Below the pieces are notes generated by a model, which did not search any database, was not told the DNA's origin, and saw only the letters and a list, made by a program, of their open reading frames with translations. From a virus, in the IMG/VR virus record IMGVR_UViG_3300007734_000755, positions 50,838 through 114,837 of that record: a stretch of 64,000 bases of DNA; one strand, 5' to 3'. A program made the translations under genes and the position numbers. This document shows positions 32,547 to 41,988 of this stretch, piece after piece; position 1 is the first letter of the stretch, and every line of letters begins with the position of its first letter.

Positions 32547-34145
32547 TTAGAGTCTCCGAGCGGGTGGATTAGTTGAGGTTAGGGCACCAGCGGCAGTATC
32601 CACAACTCGTCCACCAATCTTATAGTCTACAGACAACTTTAGTCCTGTTCCGCTTAGAACTTTGCTTAATTCAGCCATTGCCGCTCCTCCCCTGCTCATG
32701 GCTGAATCGGGGTCCGAGAGCACTTCCTTTAAAGTCGTTCCGACAGACTTACCAAAGGCTTCGAAGGATGACTTAAGTGCAGCGGTATTTCCAGAAACAA
32801 TTGGAGATAGAAATTTTTCGTCCAGAAGTCTTGTGAGCTTTATGGCAGAGTCGGTTCTGCTTCTATCGGAGATCTTAACCTTCTCTGCAAAGGTTTGCGC
32901 CGCCTTACCAGCCTCCAACAGGCCGTCTCTAGCCTCGGCAAAATCTTTAGAGAGGCTAAGGTCTACCATCTTGTCTGCGCGCTCCCTAGGGGTATATCCC
33001 TCTGTTATGAGGGGCCTCTTAGATATATCGGCTATATCTCTAGACAGATCAGTTGATTTATTTAATAAACCGACAACCGTCTTCAAATCCACCCCTGTTG
33101 ATTCTTGAAGCTGCTTTGCGAAATTTCTCTTTGCCTGCGTTGTATTCAATTCTGAATATTTATCTGCCACGCCAGCTATGGCCTCGTATATCATCTTGGC
33201 ACGTTCTTCGTCCTCAGCCTGAAACGCCTTAAACGTATCGAAGGAACCACCCATAAAGGACAGGACTCGATTTATTTGTCCACCCTTTTCGAATCCGGAA
33301 TCTATATCATCAAACTTTCCTACAATGTCAATAAGACCAGACATAGACTGCCCAGTTCTGGCAGCGGTCATCTGCAATCTTTCAAATGACGCTATAGCCT
33401 TATCTGCCGTTTGAACAGAGAATCTATCGAGATTGGTATTAAATGCAGTAAATACAGCATTTGTATTTTGTCCCGTAGATTTTGCAAACCTCTCAAGTTG
33501 TTCAGAAAACCTAATAGCGGCCTCTGTTCCGCCTCCCATCGTATTCTTTGTAAAATTTAGCAGATCCGAGGTGGCCCTTAGACCTATTCCAAATTTATCA
33601 TTAAACACAAGGAGTTGAGACATGGCCTTGCGGTTATCCTCGAAGCTCTTGCTTTGTGTTTCCGTTATTCTTATGGCTGCATTATAAGAATCCACAAGCT
33701 CCAGATTTGCTTTCTTTAAAGAATCATACGAAATACCAAGCGTGGCTAAATCTCGTGCCTGTTCCCCGATTGCTTTCTGAAAGCTTTTATCCTGTCCATA
33801 TTGGACTAGTGTTTTTTGAAATTCTTGAGCGTTTGTATAGGCTCCCTTGAATAGGGTCGTTACATCCTTTATGGCTGCTCCGAACTCTCCCTTTGCCATA
33901 TGTGAAAAGGCAGACATGGCTGCGGTCTCTGTCTTACTTCTTTCATATAGTTCATATACCGCTTCTGACAGGTCCTTAATATTAGATGCGGCCTTGTCTC
34001 CTGCGGTTCCCAAAAGTCCAAATGCCGAAGCCAGGGCCTTAGTTGTTAACTCTACCTTCGCAAAGTCCTCTAGGGTTGCTTCACCACCAAGAACTCTAGA
34101 TGCGGTTTCGCTAGCACCATTTAATAGATCATCCCCTACTCCCAT
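32547..34145 (-). CDS. tail tape-measure-like protein, 532 aa
   Basis: A long, nearly all-helical protein rich in Ala, Lys and Ser with GGxxD-type linkers (for example LSFMGGSFDTFKAFQ) and no Cys. This composition and its place after the gp26-like gene and before gp53 match a tape-measure protein (gp29 position). It is shorter than tape measures of many long-tailed phages. Sheath and tube length cannot be compared here. Confidence 0.65.
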   Translation of the reverse strand: MGVGDDLLNGASETASRVLGGEATLEDFAKVELTTKALASAFGLLGTAGDKAASNIKDLSEAVYELYERSKTETAAMSAFSHMAKGEFGAAIKDVTTLFKGAYTNAQEFQKTLVQYGQDKSFQKAIGEQARDLATLGISYDSLKKANLELVDSYNAAIRITETQSKSFEDNRKAMSQLLVFNDKFGIGLRATSDLLNFTKNTMGGGTEAAIRFSEQLERFAKSTGQNTNAVFTAFNTNLDRFSVQTADKAIASFERLQMTAARTGQSMSGLIDIVGKFDDIDSGFEKGGQINRVLSFMGGSFDTFKAFQAEDEERAKMIYEAIAGVADKYSELNTTQAKRNFAKQLQESTGVDLKTVVGLLNKSTDLSRDIADISKRPLITEGYTPRERADKMVDLSLSKDFAEARDGLLEAGKAAQTFAEKVKISDRSRTDSAIKLTRLLDEKFLSPIVSGNTAALKSSFEAFGKSVGTTLKEVLSDPDSAMSRGGAAMAELSKVLSGTGLKLSVDYKIGGRVVDTAAGALTSTNPPARRL

Positions 34146-34167
34146 ATCAAATCCTCTATATTAAGTA

Positions 34168-34395
34168 CTACTCATTATCTTTTTTATTTTCCTCGAGGTA
34201 TCTATCGAAGAACCAATCTCGTAGTTTTCTTGGCAACATATAGATCTCCTCGAATGACCACCCCATATGAGTCTTCATTAGATAGATTTTTTCGTATACG
34301 TCGTTTATATAGTCGGCGGGAAGCTCAATGAATTCATAGTTCGGGCCAAAAAAAGTTTGCTGCCAATGGCACGCCCCCCTTATTTGTGTGACCAC
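34168..34395 (-). CDS. downstream reading frame of a possible +1 frameshift (gp51/chaperone-like)
   Basis: The frame encodes FFGPNYEFIELPADYINDVY and then a short helix with SFEEIYMLPRKLRDWFF, a motif that resembles small tail/hub assembly proteins. It overlaps the gp26-like gene by 62 bases in the +1 frame and has no good ribosome site or ATG at the overlap. A run of seven T (34348-34354) lies where the two frames would join. Either a +1 frameshift produces a fused C-terminus, or translation begins at a rare start, or the run is a sequencing error. Confidence 0.6.
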   Translation of the reverse strand: MVTQIRGACHWQQTFFGPNYEFIELPADYINDVYEKIYLMKTHMGWSFEEIYMLPRKLRDWFFDRYLEENKKDNE

Positions 34396-35164
34396 ACTTA
34401 GAACAATCGCTTGTATAATCGAATATTAAATTAGGATTAAGCTCGGAATAATTTGATCTTAGGAATCTAGAATCCCTAACGGGCATTGCCTCAAGGAACT
34501 GGACAATTGTTTCCGTGTCTGTCTTTCCGTTAACAGACAACATCATGTATCTATATCTCGTGAGAAGAGATTCCGCTGGAAGGTTATTTGAAACTCTTTT
34601 TTGTACCACTTGTTCCACAGCGGTCTCATCCTCCCCCGTTAAGAGTTTTACTTCTATTGTCGCCTTAGAAACCGGGAGTGTCATCATTATCGTTCCTGTT
34701 TCCAATATCGTGCAATCTTCTCTTGGGACGAGTTCTTTTATCTTCATATTACTGAAATATTCAGTATGCTTGTTCTCTGTATTACAATTTTCACACTTAT
34801 AGGAAAAATTATACTCATCTCCAAACGCATTTTTTCTAACATTCAAAAGAATTGCATTCTTATCTCCAACAAGAAGATCCTTGGCTCGTATTCTCTTATC
34901 AACCAACAAGGACTCTATAACTCTATCAACAGCTATGCCAGCTTTTTGTAGTCCAGGAGACACCAACAGGTCCTCCTCTCTTGCTGTCATGTACTTTACT
35001 TCTAGCTTTTCTACGCCAAACAGCGGGGAGTCTACTGGATAGAATTTCCCCTGTGATGGTAGGTCTACGAAGTCGGTTGGAACCTCGTAAACGCCTCTAG
35101 GTCTTGAGCCAGTATTCCCGCCACCAAGACCGGGTGGCAGGCCAAATTTGTTTGCATTACTCAT
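34334..35164 (-). CDS. gp26-like baseplate hub assembly protein with zinc-ribbon motifs
   Basis: A 276-residue protein. A Gly/Pro-rich start is followed by the conserved DFVDLPSQGKFYP and KYMTAREEDLLVSP, as in the T4_baseplate family that includes gp26. Two CxxC pairs (CENC, CSKC) suggest zinc binding. The end GVPLAANFFWPEL is typical of the family. The last 62 bases overlap the next frame, with a T-run just before the stop, so some ribosomes may shift to the +1 frame. Confidence 0.8.
   Translation of the reverse strand: MSNANKFGLPPGLGGGNTGSRPRGVYEVPTDFVDLPSQGKFYPVDSPLFGVEKLEVKYMTAREEDLLVSPGLQKAGIAVDRVIESLLVDKRIRAKDLLVGDKNAILLNVRKNAFGDEYNFSYKCENCNTENKHTEYFSNMKIKELVPREDCTILETGTIMMTLPVSKATIEVKLLTGEDETAVEQVVQKRVSNNLPAESLLTRYRYMMLSVNGKTDTETIVQFLEAMPVRDSRFLRSNYSELNPNLIFDYTSDCSKCGHTNKGGVPLAANFFWPEL
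34348..34354 (-). other. T7 homopolymer, candidate +1 frameshift site
   Basis: Coding-strand GCA GCA AAC TTT TTT TGG in the gp26-like frame. Dropping one T gives AAC TTT TTT GGC CCG, the frame of the next gene. Seven identical bases allow the peptidyl-tRNA for Phe to slip. Confidence 0.45.
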
Positions 35165-35179
35165 TTTTTCCTTTTTTGA

Positions 35180-35869
35180 TTAAATACCTAATATTCGCAG
35201 GACAGAATCTTCTTCGGCATAAACACCTCGGAAGCCATAACTCGCCCAGTCGTAATTCAATTCTACCTTAATTGTAGAAAGTTTTTCACCGTCATAAGTT
35301 AAATCAGTTGGAGTAATTCCAGTTATAAAGGCCTGATTTAACCGCCATGATTCAAACACCTTGCCCTGTTCATCTAGTACCTTTATTTCAACCTTCCCTA
35401 GAGCGGCTGTTAGTTTCTGTTTTGATAAATCTAGAACAGTTCCCTCGTTCGAAGTTCTAACATAGCCGGTATTTGGGCCATTGTTAATAAAAGAAGAAAT
35501 CTTATCTCTAATATTATAGAGAGAGTTTGGAAGAACTAAATCACGCTCCCCAGTCCCTATTCCCATTGGGCTGGCATAATAGGCCGAACTATACAACTTA
35601 GACATAAAGTATCCAAGGGTGCTAACAACGGCTTCATCGTCCAATATCTGAATTACGTCAAACGATACCGGACCCTGCCACTCTACCTTCTTCGGATAAT
35701 TAAATTTATATTCTAGAAGCTCATAGGATTCTGTTGTCACTTTGTACTTCGGAACAGTGACTTCTCTAATGATGGCAGCATCAACGCCCTTTATGTTTAA
35801 TATAAAGCGGTGGCTCTGTTGTGCCTGTTTCCCGTTTACAAGGGAACTTTTGTCGAAGAATAGAGGCAT
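35180..35869 (-). CDS. tail tube-like protein (gp19 paralogue), 229 aa
   Basis: It has the tail-tube pattern shared with the next gene: SHRFILNIKGVDAAIIREVTV, then WQGPVSFDVIQILDDE, and a C-terminal FESWRLNQAFITGITPTDL plus YDWASYGFRG. The paralogue at 35.9-36.5 kb has matching SHRFILYLDGIPTYFVKSAT and YETWVLNNPWISKVDFG. One protein is probably the tube subunit and the other a tube-end or initiator variant; which is which cannot be read from the sequence. Confidence 0.8.
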   Translation of the reverse strand: MPLFFDKSSLVNGKQAQQSHRFILNIKGVDAAIIREVTVPKYKVTTESYELLEYKFNYPKKVEWQGPVSFDVIQILDDEAVVSTLGYFMSKLYSSAYYASPMGIGTGERDLVLPNSLYNIRDKISSFINNGPNTGYVRTSNEGTVLDLSKQKLTAALGKVEIKVLDEQGKVFESWRLNQAFITGITPTDLTYDGEKLSTIKVELNYDWASYGFRGVYAEEDSVLRILGI

Positions 35870-35882
35870 CGTTACCTCCTAA

Positions 35883-36458
35883 TTATTTTGGGAATGACGG
35901 AGGATTGCCAGAATCGCCATCTCTCAGTTCTGCCCAATCGTAGGTGAACTCAACTCCCATCTCGATTAGACCTTCCTTATCGTAGTCGGCAGATCCAAAA
36001 TCTACCTTGCTGATCCATGGATTATTAAGAACCCAAGTTTCGTATGTAGCACCCTCAGAATCAATTCTTTGAATTTTAACCTGCTTGAATGGGAATTTGG
36101 CCTTTGAAATGGTCTTTCTGAAATATTCTGGATTTGACGATGACTCGCTAAAATTAGAGGGATAGACATATCCTGCCTTTCTAACATAATCAACAAATTT
36201 CTTTGACATATTATAGTCAATGGTGTCAACTAGCTTTATTTCTGACTTCCCGTTCCATTCTACGGATCCTGGAAAACGAAACTTATGTCCAAGAAACTTG
36301 TGTGTTCCACCCTCTGTAATTGTGAACGATGGCACAGTTGCCGACTTTACAAAGTATGTTGGAATGCCATCAAGATATAGAATAAATCTATGGCTTCTCT
36401 TGGGATCTAGGCCAGCCTTATCTGCTGCCCAAATTGGTTTGACTGGTGGCTGCGCCAT
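35883..36458 (-). CDS. 19: tail tube protein gp19-like
   Basis: A 191-residue tube subunit directly after the sheath gene, as in T4. Features are SHRFILYLDGIPTYFVKSAT, VEWNGKSEIKLVDTIDY and a C-terminal YETWVLNNPWISKVDFG with VEFTYDWAEL. Each is typical of the beta-barrel tube protein of contractile tails. It is closely followed by a diverged second copy. Confidence 0.88.
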   Translation of the reverse strand: MAQPPVKPIWAADKAGLDPKRSHRFILYLDGIPTYFVKSATVPSFTITEGGTHKFLGHKFRFPGSVEWNGKSEIKLVDTIDYNMSKKFVDYVRKAGYVYPSNFSESSSNPEYFRKTISKAKFPFKQVKIQRIDSEGATYETWVLNNPWISKVDFGSADYDKEGLIEMGVEFTYDWAELRDGDSGNPPSFPK

Positions 36459-36471
36459 TTATATTCTCCTA

Positions 36472-39366
36472 TTAAGCATCAAACGATGCACCGCTCTTGG
36501 TGATAAAGAAATCAATTGCAATAAATTCAATTGCTCTCGCTGGTTTAATTAGTACCTTGGCATAAAGTATATTCTGATCAATTAGGTCAGGAGTTGTGGT
36601 TGTTGAATCTAGAATCAGTCTATATTCAGTAGTGCCAAATCTAGCCTTAACATCCGAGAGGAACGGCTCTGCCTTATCCTTAAAGTTATTCCATGTATCC
36701 TCTACGTTTGGTTCGAAGAGGATACCGTTCGAAATTAAATTAATCCCTCTCTTGACATACAGCATTAATCTGCGAACATTAATTCTATCAAGGGCACTTG
36801 GGACTGCTTGTAGTGTCTTTTGCCCAAAGATAACAATTCCCTCATTTGGGAACGAGGTAATCGGATTGACGTTTACTAAATAAAGCTTATCTCTGTCTGC
36901 TTGATTTAGTTTCTTGACAACATTAACAACATTAACCCCCGCATTACCAGTTGACAACCCACCTCTGTTGAAACCGGCAGGAGCGAACCAGGGAGCTTGA
37001 ACCTTGTCTGTGTAGGACATCGCTCCGACTGCCGGGATAGACGGAGGAATCGGCAGGATCTTTCCAGAATTTGCATCTGAAATTTGTACCCAAGGATAAT
37101 AAACTGCACCATAGCTTGTGTTAAGATTTCTTCCCTTGATTTGATCTACCACAGAATCAACAGATGCCGCTCTTATTAAAGTTCCATCCTGATCGCTATT
37201 CTCGTATTTTGTAACATATGACGCCTGGTTTTCGGCTTCTCCAGAGGCATCAATAACAGCTAACATGTCGCCTCTTTGTTCTGCCATCTGCGCTAGATAT
37301 TGAGTAATTGGCTCAAACACAAGACCAGGAACAGAAACCAAATTAGCTTCTACTTCCTCCGGATCTCTTACTAAATCTATGGCGCGCTTGTAGGTATAGT
37401 AAACATAGTTACTGTCGTTGTCGGAATTAGAATCCATTATTGTGTTTCTAAGCGGCTCGCCTTCTAGAATATTAAATCCGTCAGAACCACCCTGAAACAC
37501 TGTCGTAAAGGAATTAACACCTGTGTTTAGAAGAGCATCATATGTGCCGCCAATAGAGGTGTATGACGTTCCATCAGCCTTAGACCCAGATACGTGCTTA
37601 AAGAACGTTCCTGTCCAAGTTAATCCAGAGCCAGAGGCTCCAGTAATTTCGATATCATCAAGGCTGAACTGCCACGCATAGGTTAATCCACCTCCTGCAA
37701 CTCCATTGGTAAATGCTACCGCACCAGTTACTGGAAGTCTTAAAATATCATTGACTCCATCATTGTACAATAGTGATGAGACATCTCTAGTTGTGGACGC
37801 TCCCCAATCTGCTAATTTATATGTTGTTAAAGAATCTTCCTTTGAATCAGCTCTCTCCCTGAGGGAGGGAAACGTCCACACATAAGTCGTGGCAGAATGA
37901 TCAGAACCGGTTATAGCCGAAGAGGAGTAATTCTCTCCTGCGGTGAGAACCTCTATCATACCGGATTTTGTACTTCTAAGAGAAGAGATGGATGCTGTGA
38001 CATTATTATATTTTAGTGGGCCAAGAACTCCAAACGGAACTAAAGAAGAATCTAGCTGGTCACTATACATTTCAACTCTAACAAACTTAGAGTTGTTGTC
38101 GTAGAGGCCAATTTCTGTTTGTCTTCTATCGGTGTCATCCCAAGAGAAATATTTGTCGCCTATTTTTCTAGCAACATAATTCGGAGATGATGGATCAAGA
38201 GTACAGCCAACATAGGATTCAACCAATTTCTTATTAGAATCGGTATCGTAAACTCGTCTAATTTCTATATCAAATGAGGCATATTTTTGAGCGTCATTTT
38301 GCGGAGGAATAATGTTATTAATCGTAACCTTTAAATTGTTTCTGATCCATTCGCCAGAATCAAGCGCGACAAGCCTGAACAGCTTGGCCGCCTTTGTTGC
38401 GGGGGTATATGAAGAATCCGTTCCTGCTGCTACCTGAGAAATGAACCACCCGGTTCTAGCCGCATTGTCTTCGCTAGCTGGTCTGTTAAGCCTGCCAGTG
38501 TGGAAGTTTGTAAGTGGTACAATAATGCCCACCATCTCTTGGGATGAGCTTGTTAGAACAGAGTTTGTTACTCCATTAAAGAGATCATTTTCGAACGTTT
38601 CTCCAAGCCAATATCCATAGAAGCTGCTATTGTCAGAAGCTAATCCAGATACGGAATCTGGGTTTGCATTCTGAGGATTTGTGTTGAAAGTTTTTCTAAT
38701 AAATTTACCTGATGAGGGAGAGAAATTGAATTTCTTAGCTGTGCTAACATCAACACCAGCCGAGCCGCTCATGTAAACAGTGAAATTTCCGTCTGTTGAT
38801 TCCTTCATAGACGAGTTGCGATAGTCAGTGTCGTGTCCGCCGCCAAAAATGTTTCCTCCTAACACTGGAACGGTGCCAGAGCAGTACCAGATAGCAGCGA
38901 GTGTTCCGATTAGTTGTGAACCTGCGGATGCTGAATTGAAAATGAATAGGCCAACAGATCCATGCTTTGTATCGGTGGTGCTTGGTCCGAACTGCCAACC
39001 AGCATATCCGGCATTGTTGTCTGTTGTTGCAGTTGCGGTATCGCTTTGCACGCCAAGCATTCTAACATAGGTAACAGTTGGGCTGTTTGCAAGCCAAGCC
39101 TGGGCAGCATAACCTCCGTATGTTGGACCGGCTGGGATGCCACTTCTCCATACATCGCCAGACGAATCTCCACCGGCAACCGGTTCTCCGAATGTCTCTA
39201 CAAACTCCTTATAGGATGAAACAGTAACAGGACGCATCGCTGGCCCTCTTTGTGCTCTACCGATGATTACTGGTCCTACAGGGGCCGCATTCTTCTGAAC
39301 CTGTGATTGATCGACTTCGTTCAGAAAGACACCTGGGGATGAAAAGTTGAAAGATTTTACTGTCAT
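36472..39366 (-). CDS. 18: contractile tail sheath protein gp18-like
   Basis: A 964-residue sheath subunit, larger than T4 gp18 (659). N-terminal FSSPGVFLNEVDQSQ and GPVIIGRAQRGPAMRP are typical. The C-terminal part has VEANLVSVPGL, FGQKTLQ, LDRINVRRLMLYVKR and the ending IEFIAIDFFITKSGASF, the standard sheath core that clasps neighbouring subunits. The extra length is in the middle (about 110-500) and probably forms outward-facing domains. A late-type element precedes it. Confidence 0.92.
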   Translation of the reverse strand: MTVKSFNFSSPGVFLNEVDQSQVQKNAAPVGPVIIGRAQRGPAMRPVTVSSYKEFVETFGEPVAGGDSSGDVWRSGIPAGPTYGGYAAQAWLANSPTVTYVRMLGVQSDTATATTDNNAGYAGWQFGPSTTDTKHGSVGLFIFNSASAGSQLIGTLAAIWYCSGTVPVLGGNIFGGGHDTDYRNSSMKESTDGNFTVYMSGSAGVDVSTAKKFNFSPSSGKFIRKTFNTNPQNANPDSVSGLASDNSSFYGYWLGETFENDLFNGVTNSVLTSSSQEMVGIIVPLTNFHTGRLNRPASEDNAARTGWFISQVAAGTDSSYTPATKAAKLFRLVALDSGEWIRNNLKVTINNIIPPQNDAQKYASFDIEIRRVYDTDSNKKLVESYVGCTLDPSSPNYVARKIGDKYFSWDDTDRRQTEIGLYDNNSKFVRVEMYSDQLDSSLVPFGVLGPLKYNNVTASISSLRSTKSGMIEVLTAGENYSSSAITGSDHSATTYVWTFPSLRERADSKEDSLTTYKLADWGASTTRDVSSLLYNDGVNDILRLPVTGAVAFTNGVAGGGLTYAWQFSLDDIEITGASGSGLTWTGTFFKHVSGSKADGTSYTSIGGTYDALLNTGVNSFTTVFQGGSDGFNILEGEPLRNTIMDSNSDNDSNYVYYTYKRAIDLVRDPEEVEANLVSVPGLVFEPITQYLAQMAEQRGDMLAVIDASGEAENQASYVTKYENSDQDGTLIRAASVDSVVDQIKGRNLNTSYGAVYYPWVQISDANSGKILPIPPSIPAVGAMSYTDKVQAPWFAPAGFNRGGLSTGNAGVNVVNVVKKLNQADRDKLYLVNVNPITSFPNEGIVIFGQKTLQAVPSALDRINVRRLMLYVKRGINLISNGILFEPNVEDTWNNFKDKAEPFLSDVKARFGTTEYRLILDSTTTTPDLIDQNILYAKVLIKPARAIEFIAIDFFITKSGASFDA

Positions 39367-39396
39367 CTAACGAGTCTCCTATGATTCTAACTCTTA

Positions 39397-39405
39397 GTAA
39401 ATAGT
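39397..39405 (-). promoter_or_regulatory. late-promoter-like element 6
   Basis: Coding-strand ACTATTTAC lies 31 bases before the sheath gene, in the short gap after the gp15-like gene. Confidence 0.55.
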
Positions 39406-39421
39406 TTGGGTAAGATGAAAA

Positions 39422-40267
39422 TCATTGTCTAAATGGGGTATCTAGATTGCCAAGGGTATTTATGTCCCCCAATACGACTCGTTCCCTCTGTATTCTCACT
39501 TTTGCAGGGCCTTCCCTATAGACAACGTTTGGAGTTTGTTGTGATGTCTGTGAAGTTGTGGTAAACCCAAGAACATTGATAGAGAATTTTGCCTCATATA
39601 TTTTTTCTGTCTCCCCTATGTCCGGCGAGTTTGATGAGAATCCGGTATCCTTTGGCATAAAAACCTCATATTTGAATCCGTCATATTTTATAGTAAAGAC
39701 CTGGGAGTTGTAGGGAACGACAACTCTTTGTATTGGAGCCATCATTTCATTGATCTGTTGCATATAGATCGCCTTCAATGAAATCTCGTACTTCATATCA
39801 TAATAGGAGGGATAGGGAACAAATACATATTCATTAACCACCTCTATATTATCCATCTTAAAATTTTGTTGTCCACGGACTCGATTGGACTTGGCATTGG
39901 CGAAGTTTGATGTCTTTTCCTGGTTTATTTTTCTCCAAAAACCAAACTGACTGTTCTTATAATCTAAGCCCTTTCTTATTATTCCCGGAAGCGGGCGATT
40001 TCCGACATCTGTTAGCTGAACACCGGTTCTTTGCAGTTGAATCTGTGGAAAGTCTAGGAATCCATTTTCATCCCTCATGTCATTCTGTTCTTTGATTTGA
40101 TAAGCTCTCTCCCTGGAAAACCAAACGACAGGAACCTTTCTCATGCCATCGTTGGTAATGGTTTGAATGTCCAGGGTTTCGTTTAACCAAGTAAACAGCG
40201 CCATGTCCACGGTCTCGAATGTGGAAGTTGGAGTTGAATTATTCTGATTTTTGTATGACGTATCCAT
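39422..40267 (-). CDS. tail completion / sheath stabiliser (gp15-like)
   Basis: A 281-residue protein placed between the neck genes and the sheath gene, the position of gp15, which caps the tail end and joins it to the neck. Internal features are VPVVWFSRERAYQIKEQN and VNEYVFVPYPSYYDMKYEIS. The match is by position and general similarity to gp15-like proteins of marine T4-like phages. It is coexpressed with the neck genes. Confidence 0.7.
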   Translation of the reverse strand: MDTSYKNQNNSTPTSTFETVDMALFTWLNETLDIQTITNDGMRKVPVVWFSRERAYQIKEQNDMRDENGFLDFPQIQLQRTGVQLTDVGNRPLPGIIRKGLDYKNSQFGFWRKINQEKTSNFANAKSNRVRGQQNFKMDNIEVVNEYVFVPYPSYYDMKYEISLKAIYMQQINEMMAPIQRVVVPYNSQVFTIKYDGFKYEVFMPKDTGFSSNSPDIGETEKIYEAKFSINVLGFTTTSQTSQQTPNVVYREGPAKVRIQRERVVLGDINTLGNLDTPFRQ

Positions 40268-40269
40268 TG

Positions 40270-41490
40270 TTATCCTCTTCTATATATGATTCTGATTGTC
40301 CTTCCTTTCCTCCCTATTGATTCTGTCATGCCCCTCTGCTTCTTAGCCTGTTCCCACCGCTCTTTTGTTGGATAACCTATTCCATATAAATGATATAATG
40401 GTTCGTGTTCATTTCCAAACACATCAGTAAATGATTTTGTATAAACCACAGCTGGGCCGTCTGTTCTATGAATTTGCCCATTTAGATACCACACCTCTAT
40501 TCCGTTGCTAAGTATGTCTGCTGGTCCATCGCGTCTATCAAGACGCCCATTCAGAGTCCACTTCTTATTTCCCCTTGTTTCAGTGTACGTTCTTCCATCT
40601 CCTAGGTTTATGTGTTTATATTCATTTGTTTGGCTTATTGTATTCTTGGGTAATTTATCCGATAACTTCTTAACTATTTCGTTTAAACGGAAGAACAGAT
40701 GACTTTCTTCGAGATCATCATCTTCCTTATCCTTGAACTGGCTCTCCTCTCCATCATAGTGAAATTGATATTTTTCTTCTGGGTTTTTCTTTGAGATGAA
40801 GATGATCAATGGTTTTTCCCTGGAGTGATATTTTTCATAATATTGCAGTCCAGGAGCTGCCGTACACCACCTTGTACCCTTCCCCAGCTGTATTGCTGCT
40901 GCTTTATTTTCTGGTATAAAAATTTCCCAGTTCTCATCCTCATAGATTTTGTTGATTATCGCATTTTTTTCTGCCTTCTTTTGTTTATATTCTTCATAGG
41001 CTGGCATTGCATCATCAACAATTTTAACGAATTCATCTGTTGTCTTTATTGAATATATATCCTGTTTGGCTAATATTCTGCCGATTCCCTGTTCCTTGAT
41101 TTGATAGAAGGTTTCTAGTGGACGGCTTAGTATAATATAAAATACCACATCTTTTTCATTAACGACACTAGACAGAAAAACGCTTATAAGCCAATTGAGG
41201 GCTTCTGCTCGATTTGAAGGAGAAATATCGTCTGGAATGGCGCTTTTTATCATTTCTTCCATTCCCTCGGTGCTATATTTTGCGTTCAGAGAGTCTTCTG
41301 CTATTTCTTCCTTTGTCATACCCATTCTTATAGATTTTTCATCAGATACGAATCTAGCGAAATATTTTATAGAGTTTCTCATAACCTCTTCGCACTTTGA
41401 CTTAAATGCCTTAGACTTGAATCTTGGGAGGACTTGTTCCATCTTTATTTCATTAAGAATTCTTCTATTTTCAAATATAATTCTTATCAT
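40270..41490 (-). CDS. WCTA-motif protein with HRxDGPA repeats, 406 aa
   Basis: A multi-part protein. The N-terminus MIRIIFENRRILNEIK may be a leader. The middle (about 190-260) has WEIFIPENKAAAIQLGKGTR followed by WCTAA and YQFHYDGE, a motif I know from phage proteins of unknown function. The C-terminal 100 residues hold repeats of the MORN-variant/YwqK type (RLDRRDGPADI, then QIHRTDGPAVVY). It begins with an ATGA overlap after the neck protein gene, so it is made with virion proteins. It may be an internal or effector protein. Confidence 0.7.
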   Translation of the reverse strand: MIRIIFENRRILNEIKMEQVLPRFKSKAFKSKCEEVMRNSIKYFARFVSDEKSIRMGMTKEEIAEDSLNAKYSTEGMEEMIKSAIPDDISPSNRAEALNWLISVFLSSVVNEKDVVFYIILSRPLETFYQIKEQGIGRILAKQDIYSIKTTDEFVKIVDDAMPAYEEYKQKKAEKNAIINKIYEDENWEIFIPENKAAAIQLGKGTRWCTAAPGLQYYEKYHSREKPLIIFISKKNPEEKYQFHYDGEESQFKDKEDDDLEESHLFFRLNEIVKKLSDKLPKNTISQTNEYKHINLGDGRTYTETRGNKKWTLNGRLDRRDGPADILSNGIEVWYLNGQIHRTDGPAVVYTKSFTDVFGNEHEPLYHLYGIGYPTKERWEQAKKQRGMTESIGRKGRTIRIIYRRG

Positions 41491-41978
41491 TGGGCTGAAA
41501 AATTTCCTTTTCTAGATTTAATGCAGGTTGCCACTATTTCTACCTTATTCTCATCCTGTCCATAGGGAGAAATTGGTTCCTTTAGTTTGACAATTTCAAA
41601 CAGGATTTGGTTGTGAAGAATAAAATCTCCCTCTCTAACATATAGGTTTTGGTCCTCTGTTAACCTTCTCTTGTGGAAGAACACTTCAATATTTCGTTCC
41701 TTCTCTAGACCAAACTTATCAACTCTCGTCTCGACACCACTTGGCTTAACAAAGGCATAAACTCTTATGGGAGGGAGGAAATTTTTCTGAATGGCTTCAC
41801 CATATAGAGGATGATATTCAGTGGTGTTTGTATCAATTGCGTAATAAAGGATAGCCTGGCCAACAACTCTTTCTGCAACCTCTGTAACGACTTGTTTATT
41901 AAAGTCCCTCTCTGGCTGGTTAATAAACAGCGGAGCGGGAGGAGCGGCGGGTTGTGTAAATTGGTTTATTTTTGGCAT
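41487..41978 (-). CDS. neck / head-completion protein, 163 aa
   Basis: A beta-rich protein with VVGQAILYYAIDTNTTEYHP and FFHKRRLTEDQNLYVREGDF, a pattern of T4-like neck proteins (gp14 position). It lies between the gp13-like protein and the gp15-like gene, with one overlapped start after it. The exact T4 counterpart is uncertain. Confidence 0.7.
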   Translation of the reverse strand: MPKINQFTQPAAPPAPLFINQPERDFNKQVVTEVAERVVGQAILYYAIDTNTTEYHPLYGEAIQKNFLPPIRVYAFVKPSGVETRVDKFGLEKERNIEVFFHKRRLTEDQNLYVREGDFILHNQILFEIVKLKEPISPYGQDENKVEIVATCIKSRKGNFSAQ

Positions 41979-41988
41979 TGTTTAAATT

